NCBI GenBank assembly: GCA_028707275.1
Contig: JAQTUP010000004.1
Coordinates: forward strand, 62,001-126,000
Reading direction: 5' to 3'
Length of the DNA stretch: 64,000 nucleotides
Source: Gallionella sp.
Lineage (GTDB): Bacteria > Pseudomonadota > Gammaproteobacteria > Burkholderiales > Gallionellaceae
Shown here piece after piece: positions 1 to 9,318 of the stretch; position 1 is the stretch's first letter, and each line of letters begins with the position of its first letter. Below the pieces are notes generated by a model, which had not been told where the DNA came from, did no database searches, and worked only from the letters and a program-made list of their open reading frames with translations. Position numbers and translations under genes: made by a program.

Positions 1-1
1 C

Positions 2-808
2 ACACCGACACTGGCGCTCGGATACGGCGCATTTTTGAAAGGATTCAATGGGCTGCGTTTCGATTTTGGCGGCAGCTGGTCAACTTCTGTCCGAACCAGT
101 CAAAAAGGGCTGTCTGACGCGATGCCGGGCGATGCCCGTCTGTGGCGCGCGGCGAGCGCCAATCCCGCCGCATGCATCGTGTTACCCGTCGACTGGCCCG
201 CAGTGCAAAGAGTCATCGACAAGGCAAAGCCGCCCGGGATAGCCACATTCGCCATGCTCGACGGCCCGGCGCTCGCCTGCTGGTATGGCGAGTCCACCTT
301 ATATTCGCCGGTGTTCACAGCACGCATAAAAAAGGGCCAGCCTGCGAGCTCGGCCTCGATGCAGGCGCTGGCCGACTGGTCTATCGCGTCAGGCGGCACG
401 GTCGACAAAGGCTCGGTCGGCAATCAAATGGTCTGGCGAGGCACGGGCAACACAGCGGCACTTGCGACCCTGGGCGACTACGTGGTGTTCTCGCCCGATG
501 GCGCACTGGTCGACAAGGCGCTCGACACCATCGCGCGCAAATATCCGAGCGTGGCCGACCAGCTGCCCGCCTCCGATACGACGCTGGCATTGATGATGCC
601 GCCCCCCCTGTCGAAAATGGCCGAACAGGAAATATTCAAGGCTCTGAATGGCGCTGCGGATGCCAACTTGTTAGCGGCCGCGCAAACCCATCTGCCCGCC
701 CGCATGCTGGCGCTGGCGGCCTACCCGCCGTATCGCCTCGAATTAACGCCGCAAAGAAAAGGCGAGTGGCAACGCGTCGAATGGCGCACTGCGGTGACAC
801 CCAGGTGA
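2..808 (+). CDS. yfaA: DUF2138 (YfaA/MagA-like) protein, 3' part
   Basis: The reading frame is open from the left edge, so the start lies outside the window; 268 codons remain. The sequence has no membrane segment and looks like the soluble C-terminal part of the DUF2138 family. Assignment rests mainly on context. It is followed, with overlap, by DUF1175, a bacterial alpha-2-macroglobulin, DUF2300 and DUF2135 genes, which is the yfaA-T-S-Q-P set of enterobacteria and resembles the six-gene mag element of Pseudomonas aeruginosa. The MagA-type partner is reported to sit with the macroglobulin at the inner membrane. Its stop TGA (806-808) overlaps the GTG start of the next gene, implying coupled translation. 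The molecular role is unknown. Confidence 0.72.
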   Translation, partial: TPTLALGYGAFLKGFNGLRFDFGGSWSTSVRTSQKGLSDAMPGDARLWRAASANPAACIVLPVDWPAVQRVIDKAKPPGIATFAMLDGPALACWYGESTLYSPVFTARIKKGQPASSASMQALADWSIASGGTVDKGSVGNQMVWRGTGNTAALATLGDYVVFSPDGALVDKALDTIARKYPSVADQLPASDTTLALMMPPPLSKMAEQEIFKALNGAADANLLAAAQTHLPARMLALAAYPPYRLELTPQRKGEWQRVEWRTAVTPR

Positions 809-1467
809 ACCGGCGAAATTTCCTGGCAGGGATGATGGCCGCAGCTTTATGCAGCGCGCCGCAGCTGAAGGCTTTTGCGGCAACACGCACGGACCTGGTC
901 GCTATGCTGACACCTGCGCAATCGCGCGCCTTTCGCGCCTGGATGGTGCGCATCATCCAGGCGCAACTGGCAGCAGGCCCGACACCGCGCTGGCAGCAAC
1001 GCGACTGTGCAGGGCTGGTGCGCTTCGCCGTCGCCGAAGCATTGCGCGATCACGATGAAAAATGGAAACACGCCAATGGCCTGGCAGGACTCGCGTCTCC
1101 GCCTGAGATCGCGCTCGAACCCGGACAGCAATCAATGCGTCACAGCTGGCGTCTGGCCGATGGCTCCCTCTCGGCTTATGTCGGCGCACTGGAGCTGGTT
1201 CAGGGAAACACACGCTTCCTGACAAAAAACTGCAATCAGGCCGCCGCGGGCGATCTGTTGTTCTTCGATCAGGGGGACGCGCAACATCTGATGGTGTGGA
1301 TGGGTTCATACATCGCCTATCACACGGGGACGGTCAACAAAAACGACAACGGACTGCGCGCCATCGCCCTGCACGAGTTGCAGCGCTGGCCGGACACGCG
1401 CTGGCATCCGTTGCAGGACAATCCTAATTTTGCGGGCGTCTATCGCATAAACTTTCTGACGGCCTGA
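805..1467 (+). CDS. yfaT: DUF1175 (YfaT-like) protein with Tat signal and NlpC/P60-like motifs
   Basis: 220 residues. I chose GTG at 805 because it overlaps the upstream stop and puts a twin-arginine signal (NRRNFLAG, then a hydrophobic stretch) at the extreme N-terminus; the longer open frame to the left is a shadow of yfaA. The mature part resembles an NlpC/P60 papain-like fold: a DCAGLV motif with Cys68, a GDLLFF segment and His161 in a QHLMVW context. These match the usual Cys-GD-His order of peptidoglycan amidases and endopeptidases. That reading is inferred from motifs, not proven. It would make this a periplasmic, possibly cell-wall-active partner of the macroglobulin encoded next. Confidence 0.78.
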   Translation: MNRRNFLAGMMAAALCSAPQLKAFAATRTDLVAMLTPAQSRAFRAWMVRIIQAQLAAGPTPRWQQRDCAGLVRFAVAEALRDHDEKWKHANGLAGLASPPEIALEPGQQSMRHSWRLADGSLSAYVGALELVQGNTRFLTKNCNQAAAGDLLFFDQGDAQHLMVWMGSYIAYHTGTVNKNDNGLRAIALHELQRWPDTRWHPLQDNPNFAGVYRINFLTA

Positions 1468-1524
1468 TGGCCTGCCGACACCCGAGGCCGAAGCGTTATT
1501 AAACCCAATGGAAAGCAAACTCCG

Positions 1525-4500
1525 ATGAGAAGCCCGAGATCCCGTCACCTCACATTTTTGATCATGCTGTTAGCCTATCTGATGGTCTGGCCGTGTTTCG
1601 CCGAAGAAGGTACGCAGGGCACACCCTTCTTCCTGTTAAGCGATGCGGCCTATGGTTCGACCGATACGGCGATGGTGCGTTTGGAAGCGCAAAGTATGGG
1701 GCCGGTCGCCGAATACGGTGGCGTCGATATTTATGTCTACCGGGTCAGGCAGCCGCTTGATTTTCTCAAGGCGCAGAAAAATTTGCACCGGATCAACACG
1801 GAAGGCGCATACACAGGTTCAGGGCTGTCCAATGCGCTCGCGCGCGCCTGGGACAACTGGTGGGTAGACTCGCGCAAAAGCTGGCGCGGAATTTTTTCGT
1901 CCGATGCGCGACAGGCGGTGACCTCACAGGCGCCTGACGTGCGCTCACACCCGCTGATGAAGGCCGAAACGCCGGTATCCCTGAATCCGAAATACCGGCC
2001 ACTGAAGGCGCACACACTGGTCGACAGTTTTCGCTACCCGGTACACATAGCACAGCCCGTCCAGCCGCCCAAAGGCGTACAGCTTGCGGGCAGCAGCAGC
2101 GACTTCATCCAGTCACCCAAAGGCAACGTGCTGATCCCGATAGGCAAAAGAGAACCCGGCCTTTATCTTGTCGAAGCGATGGTAGGCGATCACCGCGCGA
2201 GTACACTGGTCTTCGTCTCGGATTCAGTCGCTGTCACCAAGGTGTCGGGCAAACAGATGCTGGTGTGGGTCGCCGACCGGCGCAACAGCCAGCCTGTCGC
2301 AGGCGCCATGACCGTGTGGAGCGATGGCGCCGGGGTGTTGGCCAGCGGCAGCACCGACAAGCGCGGCATCGTCTCCTTCGGACGCAATGCGCCGGAAAAA
2401 ACCTACCTCTATGGCGAAGACCCAAAAGGCGGCGTCTACGTCGCAGAGAATTATTACTACGACAGCGAAATCTACAATACCAAGCTGTATGCAGTCACCG
2501 ATCGCCCCTTGTATCGTCCGGGGGAGAGGGTGTTCGTCAAGTTCATGGGGCGCACCTTCCGTTCTGCGCGCGAATCAAGACCCGTGACAGCGGGCGAGCT
2601 CAAATTACAGGTGTTCGATGCCAACGGTTTCCCGGTTGCCGGGCAAACCTTGCAGATGACACCGAAAACAGGAGGAGATACCAGCTTCCAGCTGCCTGAC
2701 AATGCCGTGGCCGGCGGATACGAATTGCGCTTTGCCTACAAGGGGAATTCCTACGGCGCAGCGTTCCGGGTCGCGGAATACCAGAAGCCGCATTTCGAAA
2801 TCAAGGTGCAGCCTGAAAAAAGCAACTTCAAAACCCGTGAGGAAGTCAAAGGGCGGCTGCAACTGTTCTATCCTGACGGCAAGCCGGTGGTCAACGCAAG
2901 CGCTGAGCTCTCGGTACGGGCGCAACGGCTATCCATGATAGAAGGGGATCTGGGGTATGCCGGACAATTTCCGGTGCAGCTGACTACGACCACACTGACC
3001 ACCGATACCAGAGGCTTTGCCAGCTTCGTGCTGCCCGCCGCGACTGAACCTGCCCGCTATGTGCTCTCGGTGCTGGCCACCGATGGCGCCGCCTACCGGG
3101 TTCGCGCCACCCGCGAAATTCTCATCGAACGGGCGGCCGGCACTTATACGATCAGGAGTGAGCGCGCATTTTCCGCCGCGAATGACCAGGTGACCTTTTC
3201 GTTCGCGCCATCGGCGAGTTCGGCGGCAAACTCGACGCCTGCCACCTGGGACTGGGTACGTCTGGAAAACCAGCAAAAACAAAGCGGCCAGTTGACCCGA
3301 CGCGACCAGTTGATGCTGAGCTTCTCAGAACCTGGCACCTACACCATCTCTTTGCGCGATGCCGCAGGCAACATCATCGGTGCTACCTCGCATTACGTCA
3401 GCGGAGCCGGCGTTGCCGCCCCACAGGGCTCAATCGAGATGTTGTTCGACAAACGCAGCTATAAGCCTGGCGAGACCGCGAGCGCACTGATCACCTTCCC
3501 GCAAAGCGTCGATCAGGCGCTGTTCACGCTGGAGCGCGACAAAGTCGAAAAAACCGCGTTGATGGCAGGCGCATCAGGCTGGGTGCGCGCCACCCGCCTA
3601 TCCCCCCGGCAGTGGCGCGTCGAGATACCGGTGCGCGAGGATTACGGCCCCAATATTACCTTCTCGGTAGTCTACGTAAAGGGCGGGGATTATGTATTTC
3701 AGAATCTGGGGCTCAAAGTCGAGCAGCCGCGCATCGACGTCACGGTTCATGCCGACAAGCCCCTCTATGCCCCGGGAGACCTGGTCACGCTGGATCTTTC
3801 GGCCATGACAGGCGAAAAGCCGGCTCCCGGCAGCCAGCTCACGGTGAGCGTCGTGGATGAAATGGTCTATGTGCTGCAACCTGAAATAGCGCCGGATATT
3901 TTTGATTTTTTCTATCATCCCAGGCGCAACAATGTGCGCACTTCGGCGAGTCTGGCTTTCATTGCCTACGATCTGGCCAAACCGCCTTCGAAGCCGTCAC
4001 AGCCTGCGCGCAGTCAGACTCATCAGCGCGCCATCAAGGTGCTGGAGAGGCCCAGGCGCGAAGACCGCGACACCGCCTTCTGGCAGCCGACGGTCGCGGT
4101 GGACAGCAACGGACACGCGCGCGTGTCATTCATCATGCCCGATTCGCTCACGCGCTGGCGCATCACGGTGCGGGCAGCTGCACCCTCAGGCCTAGTAGGG
4201 CAAAACGTATCCCATGTGCTATCGGATAAAGACTTCTATGTAAAATGGACCGCGCCCGACTGGATGCGCGCTAAAGATGCGCCGAATGCGAGCATCGCCA
4301 TTTTCAATCAGGGCAACCAGGAAGCTGTCGGCGAACTGATGGCCACAGGGGGCGGATTGAAGCGGCGCGACACCTTAAAACTCAAGCCCGGGGTCAATTT
4401 TGTATCGCTGCCCGTCACCCCTTCGATGACTGAAAACAGGGTCAATCTGGCGCTCTCGGTCAATGGGCGCGCGGTTGATGCGCTGAGCGTGGCGCTCAAG

Positions 4501-6084
4501 GTGATGCCCCTTGACTGGCAAAGTCGGCGCTCACAGAGCATACCCCTCACCGGCCAACATACCGCGCTCAGGCTGCCCTCTGATGCCACTGACGTGAAAC
4601 TGCAGTTTGCCGATGGCGCCAGCGCGCAGTTCCACCGCGTGATGGACGATCTGATCGACTATCCTTATGGCTGCGTCGAACAAACGTCCAGCCGCCTGAT
4701 CCCTTACAGCCTGGCACTGCAATCGGTCTTGCCCACTGAAGAACGCCTGTCGGCACAACTGAGACAAAAACTGCACAGCTATCGCTTCCGCCTGGCTCAG
4801 ATGGCAGGCCCCCTTGCGACATTCGGCTGGTGGAGCGCGCCCGAAAAGGACGACGACCCCTTTCTTACGGCTTACGCGTATTACGCGGACTGGCATGCCA
4901 GCCGTGCGCTGGGGCTTGACATGCCCGAAGGACACTTTAATCGTCTGCTGGACGTGTATCGCACCCGTGGCGTTCAACGCTCACACTGGCACCGGGCGCT
5001 GATGCTCTACTGGATGCAGGAAATGGGTCTGCCGGTACGCTCGCTGGCTGACGCCTTGTTTGACGAAATGACGCGCCAGGCGGCAGTGGCGACAAGACAG
5101 GCAAAACCCTCCGCCATGAACAGCCTGGTGCTGACGGATCAGAGTGAACCTGAGATGAGCCTGTTGCTTGCGGCCTATGTGGTACAGCAAACTCAGGGGA
5201 CGCTGCCAGCTGGCGCGAGCGCGCAACTCGACAAAGCCGCAGATGGTGTGCGGCAACTGGGGGTTCCGCTGTCGGATGCCCTGCTGCTGCTCACGGGCAA
5301 ACGTCCGGCAGCTGATGCGGCGGGCATACTCGAAAGAGTGCGCGCCGAATCCCCCACCATAGATCGTTCGCTGACCTTGTTGTGGACATACCGCGCATTG
5401 GCGGGCACCGTCCCGCTGCGCGGGGGCATGGCGCGCACAGCGCTTAAAGCGCCGTGGATACCTGTCGAGACAGCCACAGGACAACATGTGTTCAACTGGC
5501 CTCAGGCGACTGCCGTGCCGACATCGATCAGCCTGGCGGCAGCGCCTGCCGCAGGATTAACGGCGGTGGCGCAATATGACAGTTTCGACACCCAGAAAAG
5601 CCAGCTGCCGGTGCAAATCGAGCGACACATTTATCGCCTGATGAATGAAAAAACCGCAGGCGGCGCGACAGATGCCACCAACTACAAGCTCATCTTGCTG
5701 CCCGATGATGCCCCCCTTAAAACTGACGAAGTCTATCTTGACGAAATCGTCTTGAAGCAAACAGCGGGAGCGCCGCTGCGCTTTGGTATTCTGGACGTGC
5801 CACTGCCGCCTGGCACCACCGCCGATCGCACGACCTGGGGTATCAATGTGCAATCGACATCCGCCCAAACCCCCGAGGCGCTCGAACACGCCCGGTATGA
5901 GCAAACGCCGCGCGGTTATGCCGTGCCGGTTGAATCGCTCAACGGCACTGTCGTGATCAGGCATCTGGTGCGTGCGGCACAGACAGGCAAATTCACGCTG
6001 CCGCCGGTACGTTTTTACCGCATGTATCAGCCCGAACAAAAGGCCTTCGAGGAAAAGCCCCGTGCGCGCATCGAGATACGCTAG
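1525..6084 (+). CDS. yfaS: bacterial alpha-2-macroglobulin, YfaS/MagD type, with thioester motif
   Basis: 1519 residues, the usual size for bacterial alpha-2-macroglobulins. A signal peptide (about residues 1-26, ending CFA) has no lipobox at its cleavage site, so a periplasmic protein is expected. Repeated MG-type beta domains follow, then a bait/CUB-like region. The thioester motif CVEQ lies at Cys1050-Gln1053 inside YPYGCVEQTSSR, at the start of the helical thioester domain, and a C-terminal receptor-like domain follows. Family members trap proteases by a shape change after bait cleavage. From memory, the YfaS/MagD subgroup usually lacks CxEQ while the YfhM group linked to PBP1c has it, so an intact motif in this operon is noteworthy. 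The gene overlaps yfaQ by 23 nt. Confidence 0.9.
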   Translation: MRSPRSRHLTFLIMLLAYLMVWPCFAEEGTQGTPFFLLSDAAYGSTDTAMVRLEAQSMGPVAEYGGVDIYVYRVRQPLDFLKAQKNLHRINTEGAYTGSGLSNALARAWDNWWVDSRKSWRGIFSSDARQAVTSQAPDVRSHPLMKAETPVSLNPKYRPLKAHTLVDSFRYPVHIAQPVQPPKGVQLAGSSSDFIQSPKGNVLIPIGKREPGLYLVEAMVGDHRASTLVFVSDSVAVTKVSGKQMLVWVADRRNSQPVAGAMTVWSDGAGVLASGSTDKRGIVSFGRNAPEKTYLYGEDPKGGVYVAENYYYDSEIYNTKLYAVTDRPLYRPGERVFVKFMGRTFRSARESRPVTAGELKLQVFDANGFPVAGQTLQMTPKTGGDTSFQLPDNAVAGGYELRFAYKGNSYGAAFRVAEYQKPHFEIKVQPEKSNFKTREEVKGRLQLFYPDGKPVVNASAELSVRAQRLSMIEGDLGYAGQFPVQLTTTTLTTDTRGFASFVLPAATEPARYVLSVLATDGAAYRVRATREILIERAAGTYTIRSERAFSAANDQVTFSFAPSASSAANSTPATWDWVRLENQQKQSGQLTRRDQLMLSFSEPGTYTISLRDAAGNIIGATSHYVSGAGVAAPQGSIEMLFDKRSYKPGETASALITFPQSVDQALFTLERDKVEKTALMAGASGWVRATRLSPRQWRVEIPVREDYGPNITFSVVYVKGGDYVFQNLGLKVEQPRIDVTVHADKPLYAPGDLVTLDLSAMTGEKPAPGSQLTVSVVDEMVYVLQPEIAPDIFDFFYHPRRNNVRTSASLAFIAYDLAKPPSKPSQPARSQTHQRAIKVLERPRREDRDTAFWQPTVAVDSNGHARVSFIMPDSLTRWRITVRAAAPSGLVGQNVSHVLSDKDFYVKWTAPDWMRAKDAPNASIAIFNQGNQEAVGELMATGGGLKRRDTLKLKPGVNFVSLPVTPSMTENRVNLALSVNGRAVDALSVALKVMPLDWQSRRSQSIPLTGQHTALRLPSDATDVKLQFADGASAQFHRVMDDLIDYPYGCVEQTSSRLIPYSLALQSVLPTEERLSAQLRQKLHSYRFRLAQMAGPLATFGWWSAPEKDDDPFLTAYAYYADWHASRALGLDMPEGHFNRLLDVYRTRGVQRSHWHRALMLYWMQEMGLPVRSLADALFDEMTRQAAVATRQAKPSAMNSLVLTDQSEPEMSLLLAAYVVQQTQGTLPAGASAQLDKAADGVRQLGVPLSDALLLLTGKRPAADAAGILERVRAESPTIDRSLTLLWTYRALAGTVPLRGGMARTALKAPWIPVETATGQHVFNWPQATAVPTSISLAAAPAAGLTAVAQYDSFDTQKSQLPVQIERHIYRLMNEKTAGGATDATNYKLILLPDDAPLKTDEVYLDEIVLKQTAGAPLRFGILDVPLPPGTTADRTTWGINVQSTSAQTPEALEHARYEQTPRGYAVPVESLNGTVVIRHLVRAAQTGKFTLPPVRFYRMYQPEQKAFEEKPRARIEIR

Positions 6085-7738
6085 CGCCATCGTGCTGATG
6101 GCACTGCTGCTGACAGATCAGGCGCGGGCGTCAAGTGATGCGACGGTGGCCTGGTTGCGCGATGGCGCAGTGCAGATACGCGCGCTCACCGGCGCGCTCC
6201 CGGCGCATGAAACGGCGAACGTCTTTGCCCGGAACAAAGTGCCGCTGGGGAGCCTGTGGAAACTCTTCGTGTATGCGTATCTGTCAGATACCCGCGCACA
6301 GGAACCCGCTTATCTTTGCGCGGCTAAAAGTTCCGTGACCGACAGCGAAGAGCGTTATTGCTGCCAACCGGGTGATACAGTTGACCGCGACACCGCCCTG
6401 GCGCGCTCCTGCGCACCGTACTTCTCGGCCAGGCGACTGGGTATAGGCGAGTCGGCATGGCAGGCGTACTGGATGCCGCGCACCCGCGCCTCGTGGTTGC
6501 TTGATCTGTCCGCCCTGCAAGCTGCAACCGAAGTGCCGCTTGACGAACTATTAGCAGCTCTCGCCGCCATTGCGCCCGGAGCGCGCACCGAGGCGAGGCG
6601 CGCGATGCTGGACATCGGGTTCAACGGCTATGGCCGCGATGCCTGGACGCGACTGGGCACGGGCATACGCTACAAGACTTATTCCTGGCATAAAAACGAT
6701 GGCAGCGCAGTGGGCGGCGCGGCAGGCTGGCTGGCGGATGGCACGCCGTTCTGGTTTGCGGCAAAAGGTGCCAGTCGCGCAGCGCTCACAACCTGGGCGA
6801 GCCAGCTTGCATCAGTCCTGCCTGAACCGCGCCAAAACAAGCTCGACGCCGATGACACGAGCTGCGTCGATGTCGATTTCTTTGCCCGTTACCCCTTGCA
6901 GGCGGTTTGGCAGGAAAACCCGTCCAGGCTGATCGCACAGGGGGAATTGAAGGGGCGTTACCGCCTGCTGTTTGCCAATGGGCAATGGCTGCGCTTCACA
7001 GCAGAGAGCGACATGACGCTTGAGAGCGGCTCACTTATCCGGGGGCGCTTTGGCATGAATGAGTATGTCGCCCGCGTGATCGACCGCGAAGGTCGCGCCC
7101 AACCTGTGCAAGCCGCGCGCGCCCTGGCGATTGCCGCGCGCAGTTATCTGCTGCAAAACGCACACTTCGAGGGCGGCTGCTGGCACATTAACGATTCGAG
7201 CCAGACGCAGCGCGTGAGTCCCAATCCACCCTCAGAGGGAGCGAAGGCCGCTGCCGCATTTACCGACCAAATCATATTGAATGGCGTGGCGGTGCACTAT
7301 CACAGGGTGGCGGCGGGCAACAACCGTATGGCCTGGCAGGATGCAGTCGTTCGCGCGACCGGCGGCTGGGATTTTGAGCGCATCCTGAACGTCAGTTTTC
7401 CAGAGGCGACTTTCGCCACCCTGAACGGTCGCAGCGAATGCGCGCGCCTGAATGCGGCAGAACTCTGGCTGGCAGAAAAAGCGCCCCGCTGGCAGACAAA
7501 ATTAAATCAGGAACCCGGTTACGAGGCGCTCGATGCAACGCCCAAAATATGTGCGCTTGCCGACGGCCATCCCTATTCCGACCAGCAACGCATGCGCATC
7601 TATGTACGTGGCTGGCGCAGCCTCGACGAGCGCGTGACCCTGGCGCACGAGTATTTGCACCTGGCCTTGCGTTTTCATCCGAATGGCGCGAGCGAAGATT
7701 ATATCGAGGCGCTGGCACGACAATTAATCGGGGGTTGA
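6062..7738 (+). CDS. yfaQ: DUF2300 (YfaQ-like) secreted protein: SxxK-like, SpoIID-like and HExxH regions
   Basis: 558 residues from GTG 6062, chosen because GAGG precedes it and it opens a signal peptide (VRASRYASAIVLMALLL, cleavage near ARA). The longer open frame runs into yfaS. Three regions can be read. Residues 60-235 resemble a penicillin-binding transpeptidase: SLWK at 64-67 (SxxK), SCAPYF at Ser116 (like SxN, with Asn lost) and YKTYS near Lys205 followed by a GTPFWFAAK segment. Residues 325-420 look like SpoIID, a peptidoglycan lytic domain, with Glu343 in the expected place and a long AARALAIAARSYL helix. The C-terminus carries HEYLH at 529-533, a zincin-like motif. The domain reading is mine; the family is officially of unknown function. 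Confidence 0.8.
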   Translation: MRASRYASAIVLMALLLTDQARASSDATVAWLRDGAVQIRALTGALPAHETANVFARNKVPLGSLWKLFVYAYLSDTRAQEPAYLCAAKSSVTDSEERYCCQPGDTVDRDTALARSCAPYFSARRLGIGESAWQAYWMPRTRASWLLDLSALQAATEVPLDELLAALAAIAPGARTEARRAMLDIGFNGYGRDAWTRLGTGIRYKTYSWHKNDGSAVGGAAGWLADGTPFWFAAKGASRAALTTWASQLASVLPEPRQNKLDADDTSCVDVDFFARYPLQAVWQENPSRLIAQGELKGRYRLLFANGQWLRFTAESDMTLESGSLIRGRFGMNEYVARVIDREGRAQPVQAARALAIAARSYLLQNAHFEGGCWHINDSSQTQRVSPNPPSEGAKAAAAFTDQIILNGVAVHYHRVAAGNNRMAWQDAVVRATGGWDFERILNVSFPEATFATLNGRSECARLNAAELWLAEKAPRWQTKLNQEPGYEALDATPKICALADGHPYSDQQRMRIYVRGWRSLDERVTLAHEYLHLALRFHPNGASEDYIEALARQLIGG

Positions 7739-7741
7739 ATC

Positions 7742-8485
7742 ATGTTTATTCGCAGTGTATTGCTGGCACTGATGGCGGCTCCCGCCTCGGCGCAGGTCGA
7801 ATTCGACTCGCCGCAGGGGGGCTGGCGTTATAGCGCAGGAGAAGCGGCAGGTTTTCGCCAGCAGGTGAATTACCCGGCGGCCTCGGTCAATGCGGCAGGA
7901 CACGGCAAGATGGCGCGGATTAAAGGGCGCATCAACGGTCATGCCAAGAATGAACCGGCAAAACTGGTAGCGAATGGAATTCCCATGCCTTTGTCGCTGG
8001 ACGAGAGTGGTCGCTTCGAGCGCCCGTATGCATTCGGCGCCGGTTCAAATGGTATCGAGATTCGCAGTGGCCGGATGCATCGGCGCGTTCAGTTTTACGA
8101 CGCCTATGCCGACAAGCCGCAGTCACGGCTGCGCGTGGTGCTGTCATGGGACAGCGACGGCACGGACCTTGACCTGCACGTCATATCCCCCGATGGCGCT
8201 CATGTATTCTACGGCGACCGGGTCGCGGCCAACGGCGGCGCGCTCGACGTCGATGTCACCACCGGCTTCGGCCCTGAAATCTACGCAAGCGTAGCGCCAC
8301 CCGTCGGCGTATATCACGTTTATGTCAATTATTACGGTCGCGGCGGGGACGATCAGCAAGTCACCACCGCGCAAGTGGCCATCGTGACACAGGAAGGAAC
8401 GCTCTCTGAAAAACGCCAGATCGTGCAAGTCCCCTTGCGCAATCCCGGCGAACTGACACTCATCAAGTCGTTCAGTTATCCATGA
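7742..8485 (+). CDS. yfaP: DUF2135 (YfaP-like) secreted protein
   Basis: 247 residues with a short signal peptide (cleavage near ASAQ). The C-terminal half is a typical DUF2135 beta domain: SWDSDGTDLDLHVISPDG, then an ALDVD strand and a GVYHVYVNYYG strand. The acidic DxDLH stretch is typical of this family and may bind metal, which is inferred. The gene starts 3 nt after yfaQ and overlaps the next gene by 4 nt (ATGA). In this operon type the DUF2135 protein is probably a periplasmic partner of the macroglobulin. It is about 45 percent similar by eye to the next gene, so the pair looks like a tandem duplication. Confidence 0.82.
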   Translation: MFIRSVLLALMAAPASAQVEFDSPQGGWRYSAGEAAGFRQQVNYPAASVNAAGHGKMARIKGRINGHAKNEPAKLVANGIPMPLSLDESGRFERPYAFGAGSNGIEIRSGRMHRRVQFYDAYADKPQSRLRVVLSWDSDGTDLDLHVISPDGAHVFYGDRVAANGGALDVDVTTGFGPEIYASVAPPVGVYHVYVNYYGRGGDDQQVTTAQVAIVTQEGTLSEKRQIVQVPLRNPGELTLIKSFSYP

Positions 8486-9261
8486 AACGCCTTGCCGTAA
8501 TGCTTGTGGCAACGGGGCTGTCGACTCCCCGGCCAGGCCTGTCCGCCACCATGGACAATCCGGCAGGCGGCTGGAATTATTCGGGCATGAGCGACCATGC
8601 AACCGAGTTGCGCACAGCCTATCCCACGCCGCCTATCGATCGCGGCGTCCAGCGCAACCGCACCTTGATCAAAGGCCGTATCGAAACCGTCGGCAAACAG
8701 CGTACCTTGATCGTCAATGGCAACCCGATGGTGTTGAACACGGACAACGCGGGACGCTATGAACGTCACTACGCCTTTGGCGGAGGTTCAAACAGCGTCG
8801 AAATCAAGACAAGGAGCGGGGTCAGCGCTGCGCGGGTGCAATTCTACGAAGCAAACCCGAATCAGTTGTCGCCACAACTGCGCATCATTTGCTCATGGGA
8901 TGCGCCGGAGGCCGAAGTCGATTTGCACATCATCACGCCTGACGGACAGCATGCTTTCTGGGCGCACCCGGTGCTGAACGGCGGCGGAGGGCTGGATGTC
9001 GACAGCGTCGATGGCCCGGGGCCGGAAATGTTTACCACAGTCGCGCCAGCGCACGGCGCATACCATGTTTACATCAACTACTGGGGGAACTATGGCGCGG
9101 GAGGCTATAACTTTGACGAGACGCAGCGCCAGGCGCCGATTATCACAACACGCGTGACGCTGGTGTTCCATGAAAATACGCCGAACGAAAAACGCGAGAG
9201 CTTCGTCATTCCGCTGCGCAAGATTGGCGACCTTAATCTGGTGAAATCCTTCATGTATTGA
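8482..9261 (+). CDS. second DUF2135 secreted protein
   Basis: 259 residues; the start ATG overlaps the previous stop (ATGA). There is a signal peptide with cleavage around GLSA. It matches the preceding protein along its length: an NPAGGWNYSG N-terminus like SPQGGWRYSA, a KGRI motif, RYERHYAFGGGSN, CSWDAPEAEVDLHIITPDG and YHVYINYWGN. In place of DGTDLDLH it has EAEVDLH, so the acidic site is partly changed. It is the last gene of the operon. A weak hairpin follows before the convergent hemN. The role is unknown; duplication and divergence within the macroglobulin operon is the likely origin. Confidence 0.78.
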   Translation: MKRLAVMLVATGLSTPRPGLSATMDNPAGGWNYSGMSDHATELRTAYPTPPIDRGVQRNRTLIKGRIETVGKQRTLIVNGNPMVLNTDNAGRYERHYAFGGGSNSVEIKTRSGVSAARVQFYEANPNQLSPQLRIICSWDAPEAEVDLHIITPDGQHAFWAHPVLNGGGGLDVDSVDGPGPEMFTTVAPAHGAYHVYINYWGNYGAGGYNFDETQRQAPIITTRVTLVFHENTPNEKRESFVIPLRKIGDLNLVKSFMY

Positions 9262-9264
9262 GGC

Positions 9265-9297
9265 GGGCAAGGGAACAAACCGCTCTGTGCCCTGCCC
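9265..9297. other. hairpin between convergent yfa operon and hemN
   Basis: GGGCAAGGG (9265-9273) can pair with CCCTGCCC (9290-9297), with one bulged base. It lies in the 57-nt gap between two converging genes and could act as a two-way terminator. No T-run follows on either strand, so this is weak. Confidence 0.3.
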
Positions 9298-9318
9298 TCC
9301 GTGCACCGTACAGAGGCG

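Noticed and set aside
142-780. Long N-terminal extension of yfaT
   Set aside because: It overlaps yfaA entirely; the Tat signal and GTGA overlap fix the start at 805.
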